Assembly: GCA_012932295.1 (NCBI GenBank) | Contig: JAAONU010000019.1 | Coordinates: forward strand, 24,437,908 to 24,501,907 | DNA: 64,000 nucleotides | Reading direction: 5' to 3' | Source: Cyclina sinensis | Lineage: Eukaryota > Mollusca > Bivalvia > Venerida > Veneridae | In this document: piece by piece, positions 44,501 through 57,800 of the stretch | How positions within the stretch are numbered: position 1 is the first letter of the stretch | How the letters are laid out: the number at the start of each line of letters is the position of its first letter | Translations under genes and position numbers: made by a program | The notes under the pieces: generated by a model | The model's database searches: none | What the model was told of the DNA's origin: nothing | Seen by the model: only the letters and a program-made list of their open reading frames with translations

Positions 44501-45100
44501 ATGTCTTTGTAAAAAGTCAATAATTCTGGGTAAGGTTTTGAAAAGTAAATTAAACATAAATTGATCTTCTATCATGACCAAAATGTGCTCACTCTGTAAG
44601 GGATAGTAATGGATACTAAATGTTCAACAATTTAAGTTTGCATTTTTTTGTATAAAAACTTACATTTGAAAAAAAGCTTAAGTACAAGAATCTGATGGTG
44701 GGAGGAGATTTTTAAGATAAGTGAAATGGGCCTATTAATTTTGTTGTTTTCTTAATTTCATGTACTTTGTATATGTAATCAAGTGTTATTTATATCATTT
44801 GCCTGAATTATTATATTGACAGAACTTGACGACTGTGAAAAAAATATTCACAAGATTTATATCAGCTAGCTTTTATTTATTGTTTGATATGATTATCATA
44901 GTTAAAGTGATAGAAGGACAGAGTGCAATGATTCTTATGTCTGGTGACATAATTATTATCTGATATGTACTACAATTTTATCACTAGAATATATTGTTAA
45001 AATATTTTTGAATGCTGTAATGAAAAAGATTATTCAATATGCTTACTGAAGTTTATTGTTGTCTGTATGTAATTTGTGAATAAAAGTGAAAGTTACTTGA
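41510..45100. other. 3' UTR and AT-rich intergenic DNA
   Basis: After the presumed 3' UTR I see no exon chain. The stretch around 43,555-44,010 (GCCCCTGAAGGAGGGCATGT, ACCTTGACCCCTAAATGACC) looks like another GGTCA-rich interspersed repeat. The 43,230-43,560 segment has many TTACTGGTA words. Confidence 0.55.
41666..41671 (+). terminator. Candidate polyadenylation signal of the BAIAP3-like gene
   Basis: AATAAA lies 157 bases after the stop, followed within about 25 bases by a GT-rich stretch (GGTGTTTTGTTG), a normal cleavage-site context. Another AATAAA occurs near 41,970, so a longer 3' UTR is possible. Confidence 0.45.
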
Positions 45101-45149
45101 TGCAAAAATTATTTCTTCACATGGTTTTTAAGTATTTATTACCAGTACA

Positions 45150-45912
45150 TTGTTTATGCACTAGAGGTCACAATTTTGACCCAGTTTACATGAATTTCTC
45201 TTGATGATCTCTTGAAAATTTGTCAATTTGTTTGTTCTGATATTCGCTGAGTCATCTTATGGGGTCAGAAAGTAGGTCACCAGCTTATGTCAGTGGAAAA
45301 CTTTGTTAATGCACTCAATGTCACATTTTTTGAGCCAGTCTTGAAAGGTGATGAGACTATCTTGATAATATCTCTGATAATTTTGAACATTGGTCTTAGG
45401 GGGTTGAAAACTGATTGAAATGTTGTGTAAAATCATATGAACACAAAAGAGTTTAAAATTTTGGTCCCAATCTTGTAACTTAATCACATTATTTGCTTTG
45501 ATAAACTCTAACCTGACCTTGAAAATGGGTTCAACAAACAAGTTGCCCAGTCAGATCAGAAGAATTCTGTTTGAAACCTAAGAACTTATATTTTTGCCCC
45601 AGTTTCATGAATCTTGTTCAGACTCTTTGTTTTGGTGAACTATAGGATCAATTTTGAACAGGGTCATGTATGGCCAAAACTAGGACACCAGTTCCTTTCA
45701 CTGGAAAAAGTTGTGAAAACTAAATGACTCAATTTTGCCCATATCTTTATGAAACTAGTTACTTTGTAGTGTTTTGCCTTTAGCAGCATGTAATGTTAGC
45801 ATGTTATTATTCTACCATTGTTTTCCATGACCTTGACCTTTATGTTCTTGTCCTATAAAAAGTGATTTTCAGATGAGCAGTTCAAGGCCATCTTGTTCCT
45901 CTTGTTTTACAT
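45150..45912. mobile_element. Degenerate family 1-like element
   Basis: The right end GATGAGCAGTTCAAGGCCAT then CTTGTTCCTCTTGTTTTA is a decayed form of the GTGAGCGATCCAGGGCCATC...CCCTCTTGTT end of copies A and B. The interior has TGACCTTGAACA-type words. Left limit uncertain. Confidence 0.45.
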
Positions 45913-46893
45913 AAAGCATGATTATTTAATGATTGTATGTCACTGGTTCAGTGTGAATTTTACAGCTTACATTGTCCTCTGGTTTATGATTCTTTCAGGA
46001 TTTTCAGTGTATTTGCAAGAGATTTTATGTGCAACTTCCCTAAATTCTTAAATGGACGTGTGTACCTTTCAATCTTGACTATACCATTTTTAGATTACAG
46101 GCATCTTAGATTTTACTGAAGATTTCTGAACTGGCAAGTTCATGACCAGACTGCACAAGTCATTGGATGACTAAACATATCTAAAAGTTGCAATTTGCTT
46201 GGTAGGTTTGACATCTTGTATAGAGGATCATGATAGATTTTGTTCCCTTGAGGTAAAAGGTCAACCCCAAAGGGGCAATGGATTCCAATCAATAATTAAG
46301 AACAACTGCACCTAGGACAGGATGTTTGGGCATGGGTAGATAAAAGCATATATATTTTTTTCTTGGTCCCCAGGGTTAAAGGTCATTCTCATAGGGGCCA
46401 GCAGTTTGAAAATAGTTATTGATCAATAACTCAAGAACATCTGCTCAAAGACCTTTAAACTTGGAGCAGGATGGATCAGTCCTATTTTTTGTAGGGCATA
46501 CAAGGTCAAAGGTCAAGTTCACAGGAGCCAGAATTTCTAAAACATGTTTATGATCAATAACTCAAAAACAGCTGCTAACAAGGCCTTAAAATGTTACAGG
46601 ATGGTTCTGCATGATGAGTAGATTACCTCTTTTATTAGGGTCTTCAGGATCAAAGGTCAAGCTCACAGCAGCCCTATATAAATATTTTTTACTATTGTTT
46701 TTTATAGCTTTGACAATTACTTTAAAGTTTCAAAGTTTTCTTTTATTTTAGAAACATTTGCTCAAAATTCCTCAAGGGAAAGTATTTAGATCTTAATTGT
46801 TTTTATATTTCTCTGTTCTGAATTAAATAAAGATTTACCAAGACAGAATAATATATAATGTCCTTATCATCTTTTTTATTTTTGTTTTTAGAT

Positions 46894-47700
46894 TACCTGA
46901 ACAAAAAACACTCAAGGGTGATCTGTTGTGATGAGTGAATGTTGTTGTCTGTCATCAACATTTTCTTCAAATGACATCTACCCTTAACCGAAAAGGTCAA
47001 TTTTAACCAAACTTCACATGAATGTTCCTTAACTAGTCCTCTTTCAAATCCCTTAATTTAAAATAAAATGGTTCCATTTAGAACTCTGTGGCTATGGCAA
47101 ATGAAACGAAATCTTTTCATTAGAAATCTATTTGCAAAATAATTTCACAGCAGTGATCCTTAAGAAGCCTTAAATCAAATTCCTTCAATATGTTTTATTT
47201 TCGTAAAAACCTTGGCTGACAGGGTCTGGGCAAGTATTTGCTAGAGTGCTGTATAGAAAACTTCGAAAATTTTTCCCTTAAGAAATGACTGATTTGATTT
47301 CAAAATAACCTCATGGAACTGTTCTAAGGTGACCCTCTCATATTCTTTCAAACCATGTTGGTTCTTAAAAACACATTGCTGCCAGCAAGCAGGGCTAGTT
47401 TTTTTTAATACCCTTCATGTCAAAATTTGCTCTGTTCCCCCGAGTACTACCTTAAATCTTCTAGTCCGAAATTGTTAGCCCTGGAGCTTAGATATTTGGT
47501 ATGTAGTATTGTCTATTGGACCTCGATTAAGATCTTTCAGATCATATTCCTTAGGTTCAAGTTGGCCTTGCCAAGGGATATGTTGTACTGACCTATTTTC
47601 TTCATTTTTAAGCAACCTTGACATCCTAACCTACTTCCCAGTTTTTGATGCTACTGCAAGAAACTTGAAATGTATGCAGTTTTGAAAGTAGATTTCAACT
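46894..47700. mobile_element. Degenerate family 1 element
   Basis: ACCTGAACAAAAAACACTCA then AGGGTGATC matches the inverted 5' end of copy B. Later GCTTAGATATTTGGTATGTA and TCTATTGGACCTCGATTAAG match its core. GGTCAAAGGTCA words between 46,240 and 46,680 may be an older related copy. Confidence 0.6.
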
Positions 47701-47732
47701 TTGACCTTCAAGCTAACCTTCACATATTGATC

Positions 47733-50700
47733 TTATTATACCCCCAAAACGAAGGTATATAGGAGTCACCAAGAGATTGGTCGCTCGGGCGGTCGGTCGG
47801 GGTGTACCTTGTCCGGAGCATAACTTGAAAACTACTGGTTGGAATTCAATGCAACTTCATACAATGGTCAAGCACAATGAGAGGAAGTGCAGTGTCCAAG
47901 AATCATAACTCCATCTTCACTATTTTCAGAGTTATTGCCCTTTATTGGTTTTCCTTGTCCGGAGCACAACTTAAAAATTACTGGTTGGAATTCAATGCAA
48001 CTTCATACAATGGTCAAGCACAATGAGGGAAGTGCAGTTTCCAAGAATCATAACTCCATCTTCACTATTTTCAGAGTTATTGCCCTTTATTGGTTTTCCT
48101 TGTCCGGTGCATAACTTGAAAACTACTGGTTGGAATTCAGTGCAACTTTATACAATGGTCAAGCACAATGAGCGGATGTGCAGTGTCCAAGAATCATAAC
48201 TCCATCTTCACTATTTTTAAAGTAATTGCCCTTTATTGTTTTTTTTTGTCTGGAGCATAATCTGAAAACTACTGGTTGTAATTCAATGCATCTACATACA
48301 ATGTTCAAGCACAATGAGAGGAAGTGCAGTGTCCAAGAAACATAACTCCATCTCTATTTTCAGAGTTATTGCCCTTAATTGGTTTTCCTTGTCCGGTGCA
48401 TAACTTGAAAACTACTGGTTGGAATTCAGTGCAACAACATACAATGGTCAAGAACAATGAGAGGAAGTGCAGTGTCAAAGAATCATAACTCCATCTCCAC
48501 TATTTTCAGAGTTATTGCCCTTTGTTGGTTTTCCTTTGTAGGGAGCAAAACTTGAAAACTACTGGTTGGAATTCAATGCAACTTCATACAATGGTCAAGC
48601 ACAACGAGAGGAAGTGCAGTGTTCAAGAATCATAACTCCATCTTCTCTATATTTGCAGAGTTATTACTTTTGTTTGTTTTTAGCTCACCTGAGCACAGAG
48701 TGCTCAGGGTGAGCTTTTCTGATCGGTCTTTGTCCGTCGTCCGTCCGTCCGTCCGTCGTCAACTTTTCATTCAAACGACATCTCCTCTGAAACCAATGGG
48801 GCAAATTTAATGAAACTTGCCTGGGATGTTCCTTGCATGAAGCTCTACCAAGATTGTTCAAATGGTTCTGGTCCATTGCATTTCTGGTTCACTGGAGCTA
48901 AAAATAGATTTTATAAGTTGGATCTTTAAAAATCTTCTTCTCCGAAACCACAAGGCCTGGAGCTTTGATATTTGGTATGAAGCATCATCTAGTGGACCTC
49001 TACCAAGTTTGTTCAAATTATGTCCCTGGGGACAAAACTGACCCCACCCCAGGGGTCAGTTGATTTTACATAGAGTTATATAGGGAAAACTTGAAAATCT
49101 TCTTGTCAGAAACCACAAGGCCTAGAGTTAAGATATTTGGTATGTAGCATTGTCTAGTGGACCTCTACCAAGTTTGTTCAAATCATGGCCTCTGGGTCAA
49201 AAATGACCCCGCCCCAGGGGCCACTAGTTTTGCATAGAGTTATATAGGAAAATCTTAAAAAATCTTCTTGTCAGAAACCATAAGGCATAGAGCTTAGATA
49301 TTTGGTGTGTAGCATTGTCTAGTGGACCTCTACCAAGTTTGTTCAAATCCTGTCCTCTGGGTCAAAAATGGCCCCGCCCCAGGGCCCACTAGTTTTACAT
49401 AGAGTTATATAGGAAAATCTTAAAAAATCTTCTTGTCAGAAACCGTAAGTTATAGAGCTTAGATATTTGGTGTGTAGCATTGTCTAGTGGACCTCTACCA
49501 AGTTTGTTCAAATCCTGGCCTCTGGTTCAAAAATGGCCCCGCCCCAGGGGCCACAAGTTTTACATAGAGTTATATAGGAAAATCTTAAAAAATCTTCTTG
49601 TCAGAAACCATAAGCTATAGAGCTTAGATATTTGGTGTGTAGCATTGTCTAGTGGACCTCTACCAAGTTTGTTTAAATCCTGGCCTCTGGGTCAAAAATG
49701 ACCCCGCCCCAGGGGCCACTAGTTTTACATAGAGTTATATAGGAAAATCTTAAAAAATCTTCTTGTCAGAAACCGTAAGTTATAGAGCTTAGATATTTGG
49801 TGTGTAGCATTGTCTAGTGGACTTCTACCAAGTTTGTTCAAATCCTGGCCTCTGGGTCAAAAATCGCCCCGCCCCGGGGTCACTTGTTTTACATAGAGTT
49901 ATATGGGAAAAACTAAAAAAATCTTCTTGTCAGAAACAAGAAGGCCTACAGTTAAGATATTTGGTATGTAGCATTGTCTAGTGGACCTCTACCAAGTTTG
50001 TTCAAATCCTGGCCTCTGGGTCAAAAATGGCCCTGCCCCGGGGGTCACTTGTTTTACATAGAGTTATATAGGAAAATCTTTAAAAAATCTTCTTATTAGA
50101 AACCGTAAGTTATAGAGCTTAGATATTTGGTGTGGAGCATTGTCTAGTGGACCTCTACCAAGTTTTTTAGAAAAATTTCCCTGGGATCACTATTGGCCCC
50201 GCCCGAGGGGTCACAAGTTTTAAATAACAATATAGAAGAAAATCTTTAAAAATTATCTTGTCTGAAGCCACAAGACCTAGAATTTTAAAATTTGGCATGA
50301 AGCAAGCTTTATCAAGCTTTTTCAAATTATTGGATTAGGTTAAAGGTCACGGAGGCTAAAAGTAGATTTATCTACTGTACCTCATAGAGCCTTCATTTAT
50401 AGACCAATATCTTTGATATTCAGTATAGAGGTTCCTTGCATGGACCTCTACCCGTGGGTAGGGTTTGAGGTCACTGGGTCAAGGTCACCATAGCTTATAA
50501 TAGATATTTCTACTTTCTGTCATAGAGCCTTTATTTATTGACTGATATTTTACATATTTGGTTTGTAGGCACTTACATATTTTCAATTAAAAAATGAAAT
50601 ACTGCTTAACAGCAAACCTACAGCCAAAGTACTCAGGTGAGCGATCCAGGGCCATCATGGCCCTCTTGTTTTGTATTTGGAGCATAACTTGAAAACTACT

Positions 50701-51200
50701 GGTTGGAATTCAATGCAACTTCATACAATTATCAAGCACAATGAGAGAAAATGCATTGTATAAGAGCTTTAACTCCATCTTCACTATTTGCAGAGTTATT
50801 GCCCTTCCTTGGATTTCCTTTTCCAGAATATAATTTGGAAACTCCTGGTTGGAATTCAATGCAACTTCATACAATGGTCAAGCACATTGAGTGGATGTGC
50901 AATGTACAAGAGCTATAACTCTGTCTTCATTGTTTACACAGTTATTGCCCTTTGTTAGTTTTCTTTGTCTGGAGAATAACTTGAAAACTGATTTTTTTTT
51001 GGAATTCAATGCAACTTCAAACATTGGTCAAGCGCAATGAGAGAAAATGCAATGTACAAAAACCACAACTATCTTTAATTGCCCACAACCATAACTCTTT
51101 TTTCATTTTTTTTACGAAGTATTCTGTTACTAAATTGATGACTTCCTCTTCTGTAGCGGTGTTTTAGGGGTATTAATCACATTTAGTGATAGCTCTAGTT
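47733..51200. mobile_element. Non-autonomous element, family 2, long copy (145-bp tandem core)
   Basis: Starts TTATACCCCCAAAACGAAGG then TATATAGGAGTCACC and ends GGGTATTAATCACATTTAGT followed by GATAGCTCTAG. The core repeats about 145 bp: GTTATTGCCC-like starts at 47,931, 48,076, 48,222, 48,365, 48,511, 48,660, 50,795 and 50,941. It is split by family 1 copy B at 48,683-50,668. No coding capacity. Confidence 0.8.
48683..50668. mobile_element. Non-autonomous element, family 1, copy B (165-bp tandem core)
   Basis: Left end GCTCACCTGAGCACAGAGTG then CTCAGGGTGAGC is a near-perfect stem-loop; right end is the GGGCCATCATGGCCC hairpin then TCTTG. About eight core units have starts at 49,095, 49,261, 49,426, 49,591, 49,756, 49,920 and 50,086, a 164-166 bp period. 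The 3' arm (50,170-50,668) closely matches 6,735-7,256 of copy A. Inserted in a T-run of the family 2 element. Confidence 0.85.
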
Positions 51201-52740
51201 AATATATGGATTTACAGCACTAAAATTTGAATCATAAATAAAATGATACTTAGGTGAGTAATACGGGGTCATCCGGATTATATACATGCTTAATATTGAT
51301 TCTAAATAAAGTTGCAGAACGGTTAAAATGCCTTTTCTTTTACTAAAGAAAGGAATCATAAGGACATTGGACATAATGCATGTATGAAGTAGTATACTAC
51401 AGAGGTTCCATGAAAAAAATAGCCATGTTCAGAAATATTTACATTGTGGTACTAACGATCAGCATAAATCACCGTACTGTATACACGTCCTCTAACGAGA
51501 TTGATAAGTCTTTTCTTCAGGTGTCAGTATTGACACCGCCTCTGGGCCGCATACCTGACATGAATAACAGAATTAATAAAATTAACTCAAACAAGAATAT
51601 TCAAATGATCTTGTTTTACTTAGAAGTCTGAGAGCCATGGTAACGGGGAAGAAAAACTTTTTTAAAAACTTGTGTCTTAATCCATGAGAGATAGAGCATA
51701 GATGTTTGAAATCAAGAGGTCCCCCACCAAGATTTTCAAACTTTGCCCCAGGTTCAGTACTAGAGCTGTCCTGGTATCACGTTTTAAATACATTATGGGA
51801 TGGATATCGTTAGGCTTAGAGCGCATGAATCATATAAAGACAGGGTCTCTTCCCAGATTGTTTAAATTTAGTTTTATAGTAGTATTGTCCCTGCCCTCGA
51901 GGTCATATATTTTATATTCATTATAGATTATTATCATGGTGTTTATTTTATCATTAATTATTAGTGTTTTATAACATGTATTGATGTTAGGACATGAAAA
52001 TTTCTCCCATTGATTTTCATTAATTTTACGACCCTTACTTCTACCTTTTTGTCTTTGAGAGCAGTTATATAGAACCATCTGTCCTAGAATAAAGTCTGTT
52101 TCACATTTTTACGAAGAAAAAAAAAACCTTATTGAGTGTTTTATGACAGGTTTTCTTGTGTGAAGCAGTATTCCGATGTTTATGGTCGACTGTAGCATAT
52201 GTCAAGATGACAAATGTTTGTAGTGTATCATTATTTATACTGTCCTGGATGGAATACAATCTTAAGAACCTAAGTGCAGGAAATGTTATCCATACAATTT
52301 TTACCATTCATTTATATAGATTGGATGATGAATGAATGAACGAATGAATGATGGTAGTTGGTTGGTGAGTGACTGAGTAAGCGTGCGAGTGCGTGCGTAT
52401 GTGAAAAATTATAGATAAAAATTTAAACAAACTTGAATGAACGGACGGGTGAATGAAGGAAGGAAATTCGGTTAATTCTTGCTCTTTTGTACACATTTGA
52501 ATGACAAAAAGTGACAGGTTGAAATTGAGTGCTACGTTGGTTGTCTTGACAGCAAAATTTGACATTTTCGGATTGTTAGCCGACGCCTATATCATAAGAA
52601 TATTTTGAGGTATTGATATGGTACTAATCTCGTCTGCGCGTCTTTCTGTCCATGCTTCGTTATTTTTTAACACATTCCTGGTTGCACATTTAAACCGTTC
52701 AAGATGTCTTCAATACTGATCTATCTATTTAAGCTTATTT
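51200..52740. other. Intergenic, no gene seen
   Basis: Short unsupported frames only. A (GAATGAAT)n-like patch lies at 52,325-52,350. Confidence 0.6.
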
Positions 52741-52985
52741 ATCGTCGGTACCGGTTGCCCATATGACCGACGCCCCCTGAAGAGATTAGTTATTTTATTA
52801 TGCGGGGGTAGTGCAAGATACAGAAATTATCCCGTTCCAGAGACACCCCTGGTTCTTTTGCATGCTCAGTGTACAGCACTGATACATGGGACCTCGGTTT
52901 AGCGTCTCATCCGAAAGACTATTAGTAATGTTAGTGGAGGAGCGGGGGATCAATACTGAGCGATTGATAACTTAAATGGACTCTC
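52741..52985 (-). mobile_element. tRNA-derived SINE, minus orientation
   Basis: Contains GGTAGTGCAAGATACAGAAA, CGTTCCAGAGACACCCCTGG, GACCTCGGTTTAGCGTCTCA and TCCGAAAGACTATTAGTAAT. It is the reverse complement of the element at 53,355. Confidence 0.65.
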
Positions 52986-53354
52986 GCCCATCTCCTATTG
53001 AACTAGTTGCCTTCGTTATGTTCAGAGTTTTTGTTGAATTAATTATATTGAGACTGGAACACCCTGTTAGCTTGCAGTATCCCTTATTAGAGAAACTTTG
53101 TTAAACGATAGAACCTTTGAGCGCAGAGTGCAAAAGGCAATAAAATGAAGCTTTTCTTACTTTTTAATTATCTCCCCTCATCACTTTTTGTCCAGGGGAA
53201 AACGAGAAGTAATGCTGGTAATATTGGCATTACTGTAATCAAAGAATATTTATAGTGGGGGCGCTGACTGAAGAACTACAATATTGGTTAACGTTTTACT
53301 TTTACCACTTGTCCTTCTTTTGGTGATAAATCGCAAACTAGACAGTAAGTGGCT

Positions 53355-53560
53355 GTTGTGGGGGAGGGGGCGGAGTGGCGTTGGACTTCTAGCCCAGGTG
53401 TCGCGAACTGGATCCCCCGCTCCTCGACTTTTCGGATGACATGTTAAAACCCTACCTACTCCTGTTTATCGATGCTATGTATTAAGCAGAGTGTCTCTGG
53501 AACTGGGTGTTTTCTGTATCTTGCACTGTCTCCAGTAGCCAGAAATATGATTGAGTTATT
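53355..53560 (+). mobile_element. tRNA-derived SINE, plus orientation
   Basis: The head GGAGTGGCGTTGGACTTCTA with CGCGAACTGGATCCCCC (A/B-box-like) is followed by CTTTTCGGATGACATGTT and GTGTCTCTGGAACTGGGTGT then TTTCTGTATCTTGCACTGT. It forms an inverted pair with the copy 370 bases upstream. Confidence 0.65.
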
Positions 53561-54264
53561 CTGGGGCTTCCCTCATTTGGACAAACGGTTACGATGATAA
53601 TTTTATAGGGAAGTAATCGACGAGATTCGTAAGCATCTATTTTTTTGCAAAATTTTGTATTCAAACGTTGAAATGAAACATTGAAAAATGAAACGTTGAT
53701 ATTATTTATGCTTTATAAATTTCCGCATTTTTTTGTAAATCAACAAGGTAACTTTCGACGGGAGGAAAAGACCATATCAAAGATCCTTCACTGCTTTCTT
53801 TTGGTACTTTGAAAGTATTGTTTATTGAAGAGAGGGATAATTTTAGCTCAAAATCTCGCATCCGTTTTATAGTTTTTATACCACAGAGTATTATTTCGTC
53901 CCATTCTGTTAACAGCCGAAACCAAAATACTAGTATTCAGGAGATGGAAACCAAGTTTCTTCTTATAAATACAAAAGTTAAAAACTAACATGAGTTCAAT
54001 CTTTTTTTTACAAAACACAGGTATCATTAACATACGTATATACAACTATATATAATATACAAATATATATCAATAGTATTTCCTGAATGATTTTTTTGGT
54101 AAATGTCTGTGAATGTATATATGCAAAACATGACTCAAATATTCAGTTTCCATGTAAATTGTGTATCATTTCATCTACATAATACAGTCCTGTCTCAATA
54201 TGCATTGATGATAATAAAGTCAAAAATATGCATTGATCATATTCACTCTTGTGACTAAGGCACG

Positions 54265-54843
54265 TTATTTTTCAACTTCATCGGATGAATGTCTTACGTG
54301 ACCGTTTACTTCCTGAATAACACCGTTCGCAGACTTATTCGGAATGCCTTGCCTTTTCACACTCTGTGCGATCTGCGCATGCTTATATTCCAGAAGCATA
54401 TGATTGGTTGGAGCCAAACCCACACATGCGCGAAGAACGTTTTCTATACAACTTCTTTGGCGGAATAGTGAGTTTACGATGGGCGTTCCCTTGGGAACAA
54501 GAGGCGCTTTGCACAAATAGCTCAGAAGTGAAAGAACGGCATTGAAATTCTCAAATTCGGAACTTCCATCTATTTTGTACTGAATTCTCTCGAAAAGTTC
54601 TGCTAAGATGACCAGATCTAAAATCAACGGACTAGCAAGTAGTGAGTCTTCACAAGTGTTGTGTATGACAATTGTGCTGGATCCGCCCATCATTATTTCG
54701 GATGAATATTCATCCATTGCTCTCTTGCTATCTCCAACATTAGGGATATACTTGATAACGACACAATGGTCGGGTCGCCTTCCATCTGGATAAAGGATCC
54801 GGTTCGAATCGACCATGTCGTCAACAACATTGCTCTTAGATAT
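54265..54843 (-). CDS. ISYNA1: ISYNA1 last coding exon and stop
   Basis: 193 codons including TAA at 54,267-54,265. It begins [18 protein letters not shown], contains [37 protein letters not shown] and [17 protein letters not shown]. The last 30 or so residues are polar and unconserved, as in other animals. A possible minus-strand AATAAA lies at 53,826-53,821, about 440 bases past the stop. Confidence 0.97.
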   Translation of the reverse strand: MSKSNVVDDMVDSNRILYPDGRRPDHCVVIKYIPNVGDSKRAMDEYSSEIMMGGSSTIVIHNTCEDSLLASPLILDLVILAELFERIQYKIDGSSEFENFNAVLSLLSYLCKAPLVPKGTPIVNSLFRQRSCIENVLRACVGLAPTNHMLLEYKHAQIAQSVKRQGIPNKSANGVIQEVNGHVRHSSDEVEK

Positions 54844-57800
54844 CTGTAAATATACAAATATCAACATACGAGTTAGATGTCGAATCCTTTTCGTTATAGA
54901 ACAATATACGTTATAGAACAATAAACGTTTAAAAATATGAATATGGAAACTTTCTTATAATGATAATATAGACCCTGTATACCTCGAAAAAGTGTTTACA
55001 GTAAGACAAAATATTTTGAAAGTTAAATTCGTGAGTCGAATTAATCCGAACAGACTTTGTTTGGAGCGGAAAAGAGCCATCAGCTGTAACTAAAATAAAT
55101 GAATGCATTTATTACAAACAAAAACTGTCTAAAATATACGGTTCAATGTTTTAACGAAAAGCACCTACCTCTTTAGATCTAAATGTCTGTGGCGCGCTGA
55201 GGTTTTTACCATCGTTATTACCAAGGTGGTTATAGCTGACAATTGACTTTGGTTTGATACCAGCACTGACCAGAAAGTCAACAAGGACTGACTTCAGTTT
55301 CGTCTGCCCGGATTTGAAGTCGTCCCCGGCAATGAAGACCTTTCGCTTCTCAGCAAGTTCGACAACTCCTGGCACAAAAGTGTTCTGTGGCGATCCGTTG
55401 ATATAAGTCACCTATTAAAGATATCAACAAGATACTGTACGTTTATTTTTAGGAAGTGCGTTTGATTTATTGCAGGTTTTCTTAAAAATTTTGTAGCCAA
55501 CGGTATCATTCACCAGTTACAGTACATCTGATTAGAATGTGTTCTAACTAAGTCCGTGGGAAATGTGATCACCTTCTCGAATTGTGGCAAAACAGCATCC
55601 TTTTCGTTTATTTAATTTTCTAATTTATCTTCTTCACATCTTAAACAATCAACTTAAAAAGAGTTGATAAATTTTGCGAAATTGGTTCTTTAAAGTGCTA
55701 ATTCAAGTATATAACTTTCAAACTGAAAAGTGTTACAGCAGATCTACAAATTAATTATTTCCAGTTTCCAATAGATCTGAGCAAACAAAAGCATCCAGAA
55801 TGACACACTTCTAGATTCTCATGAAAGAGAAGCGACTATATCTGTCCTGTAATTCGGCGAGATTTACATGTGTCACGCGGCACGTTGTCCTATCTTTGTA
55901 TGTCGATATAAAAGCATGCAAAATGCATTTAATTGAAGAGACACATTAAAAAGAAAAGACAGTATGAAAACATACCCCTTCTAGAATGCAAGCTACTGCG
56001 AACAGCGTAGATGGTGAAATTTCACTGTGATTGGCTTTTATGCTGTTCAATAAATTTTCTGCGGTTCCATTGACTTCAGGTATAAGGTCACTATATCTTT
56101 CTGTATTCGCTGTCCATAATGTAATAATTTTGTCTACACCACTCTTAGTTTTAAAATCTCGAATATCTTGTCGTATTTTCATCAACATTTCCTGCTTTGT
56201 TCCGGTTAGAACATTATCCGCACGGTCCGCTTGATTGGCTGCAATGAATTCTGGGAAATAAACAGAGGGGCGTGGCTTGATACTTTCCATGTATGGACGC
56301 AGCATCTCTTGGAGGCTGTAGTCGAGAACTTTAGCTCTCTCCATTGCGTCTGCAAGGTTCATCGACGAGATATCCCATCCTAGAAATACAAGAGGTAAAG
56401 ATTATGTATCAAATATTCAAATTATCAGATTGTTTATTCACGTGTATGGGTGCTTCTTTGCGATTCTCTTATTTGGACACAAAAAAGTAACAATACTAAA
56501 GGAAACACAGCGTTGAGCGTCAGCTATTCCAGTCCTTTAATCTGTTACTAAAACAGATGGAATATGGTATACATGTATTTGTGTACATGGATAAAAACTA
56601 ATAAGGCGTATAAGTTGATCAAAGCATGTTGTAACAAACGCTGCAAAAATCTAATTCGCTAATGCATATACAATACACCTGTGAGACTCGGGTTAGATGA
56701 TTCATCATAATGGGGATCAAAAAACCTCTGAAATCACGAACTATTAGAGCTTTCAACAGCCTTTGGGGACAAGAAAAATGAGTAGACACTAATCAAAAGC
56801 TATCGGATACGTAATCTGGAATAAATACATTATCGTAGAGAATAAAAATATGAATATTCTTTTTTTCACGAAAACTGTCTCATCCAGCCGCCATACAAAC
56901 AATAAATGTAAATGTTTAGAAAACGTTTACCAGCTATTTCAGAATTGTTTAAAACACAGTGTTTACTAAATGACCACGAATCCAATTCGTTTTGGTTTTA
57001 AATGTACAAACGTTTCTTTTCCGAGGCATGGCGAACATTGAGCCAAGACGGTCGACCTTTCACGAATTGGGAAAGGTAAGGTTTGTAGAGGGGACCCGAA
57101 AAAGAGCTGACAGACTGTTGAAATACGGGTTTATAAAAGTTTAAAGATTTGTTCCATAACGACCACAACCGGACCGACGACGACAACAACAACAACCGGA
57201 ACTTACCATCGATGACTATATCATTCGGATCAACCATTGGCAACATGTCTTTCAAAGGAACATAAATCTCTCCTTCTGGCCCTGTTCCTAAGCACACTGT
57301 GCTTGCTTGCGTTATAGAACCTGGAGAAGAAATATCAAATAATACAAACAGTTTATACAAAATGCCTAAATTTCAGCGATGTCTGTTATTTATAGACGAA
57401 CAAAATAAAGGAACGAATAGTTTTTCGATCGACTTAATTATCAACGGTAGATTGGGTTTACAAATGTTGCATTATTACATTGATCTTTTGAGAAGAAATC
57501 TGAAGCGTGCTTGGATTTAATTTTCAGATATCTTAAGCGTTTTACGAAGGCGAGTGAAATGTCATATTTCAAGCGTCGAATGACCTGGATCGAATGAATG
57601 AATGTACACAAAATTTTTAAAAGTACTAACTTTTCAGTTTATCACTGGCCATCTGACTGGGCTTATATGATTCTGATATTAAATAGTATTAAGATATACG
57701 AGTTTGAATTATTATTATAACCGTACCCAAATAGTTAGCGTTTTGTATTCCTTCTTTAGTGCGCCATGACATCTGGTGTTTGTTTGCCAAAATGGCGGCG

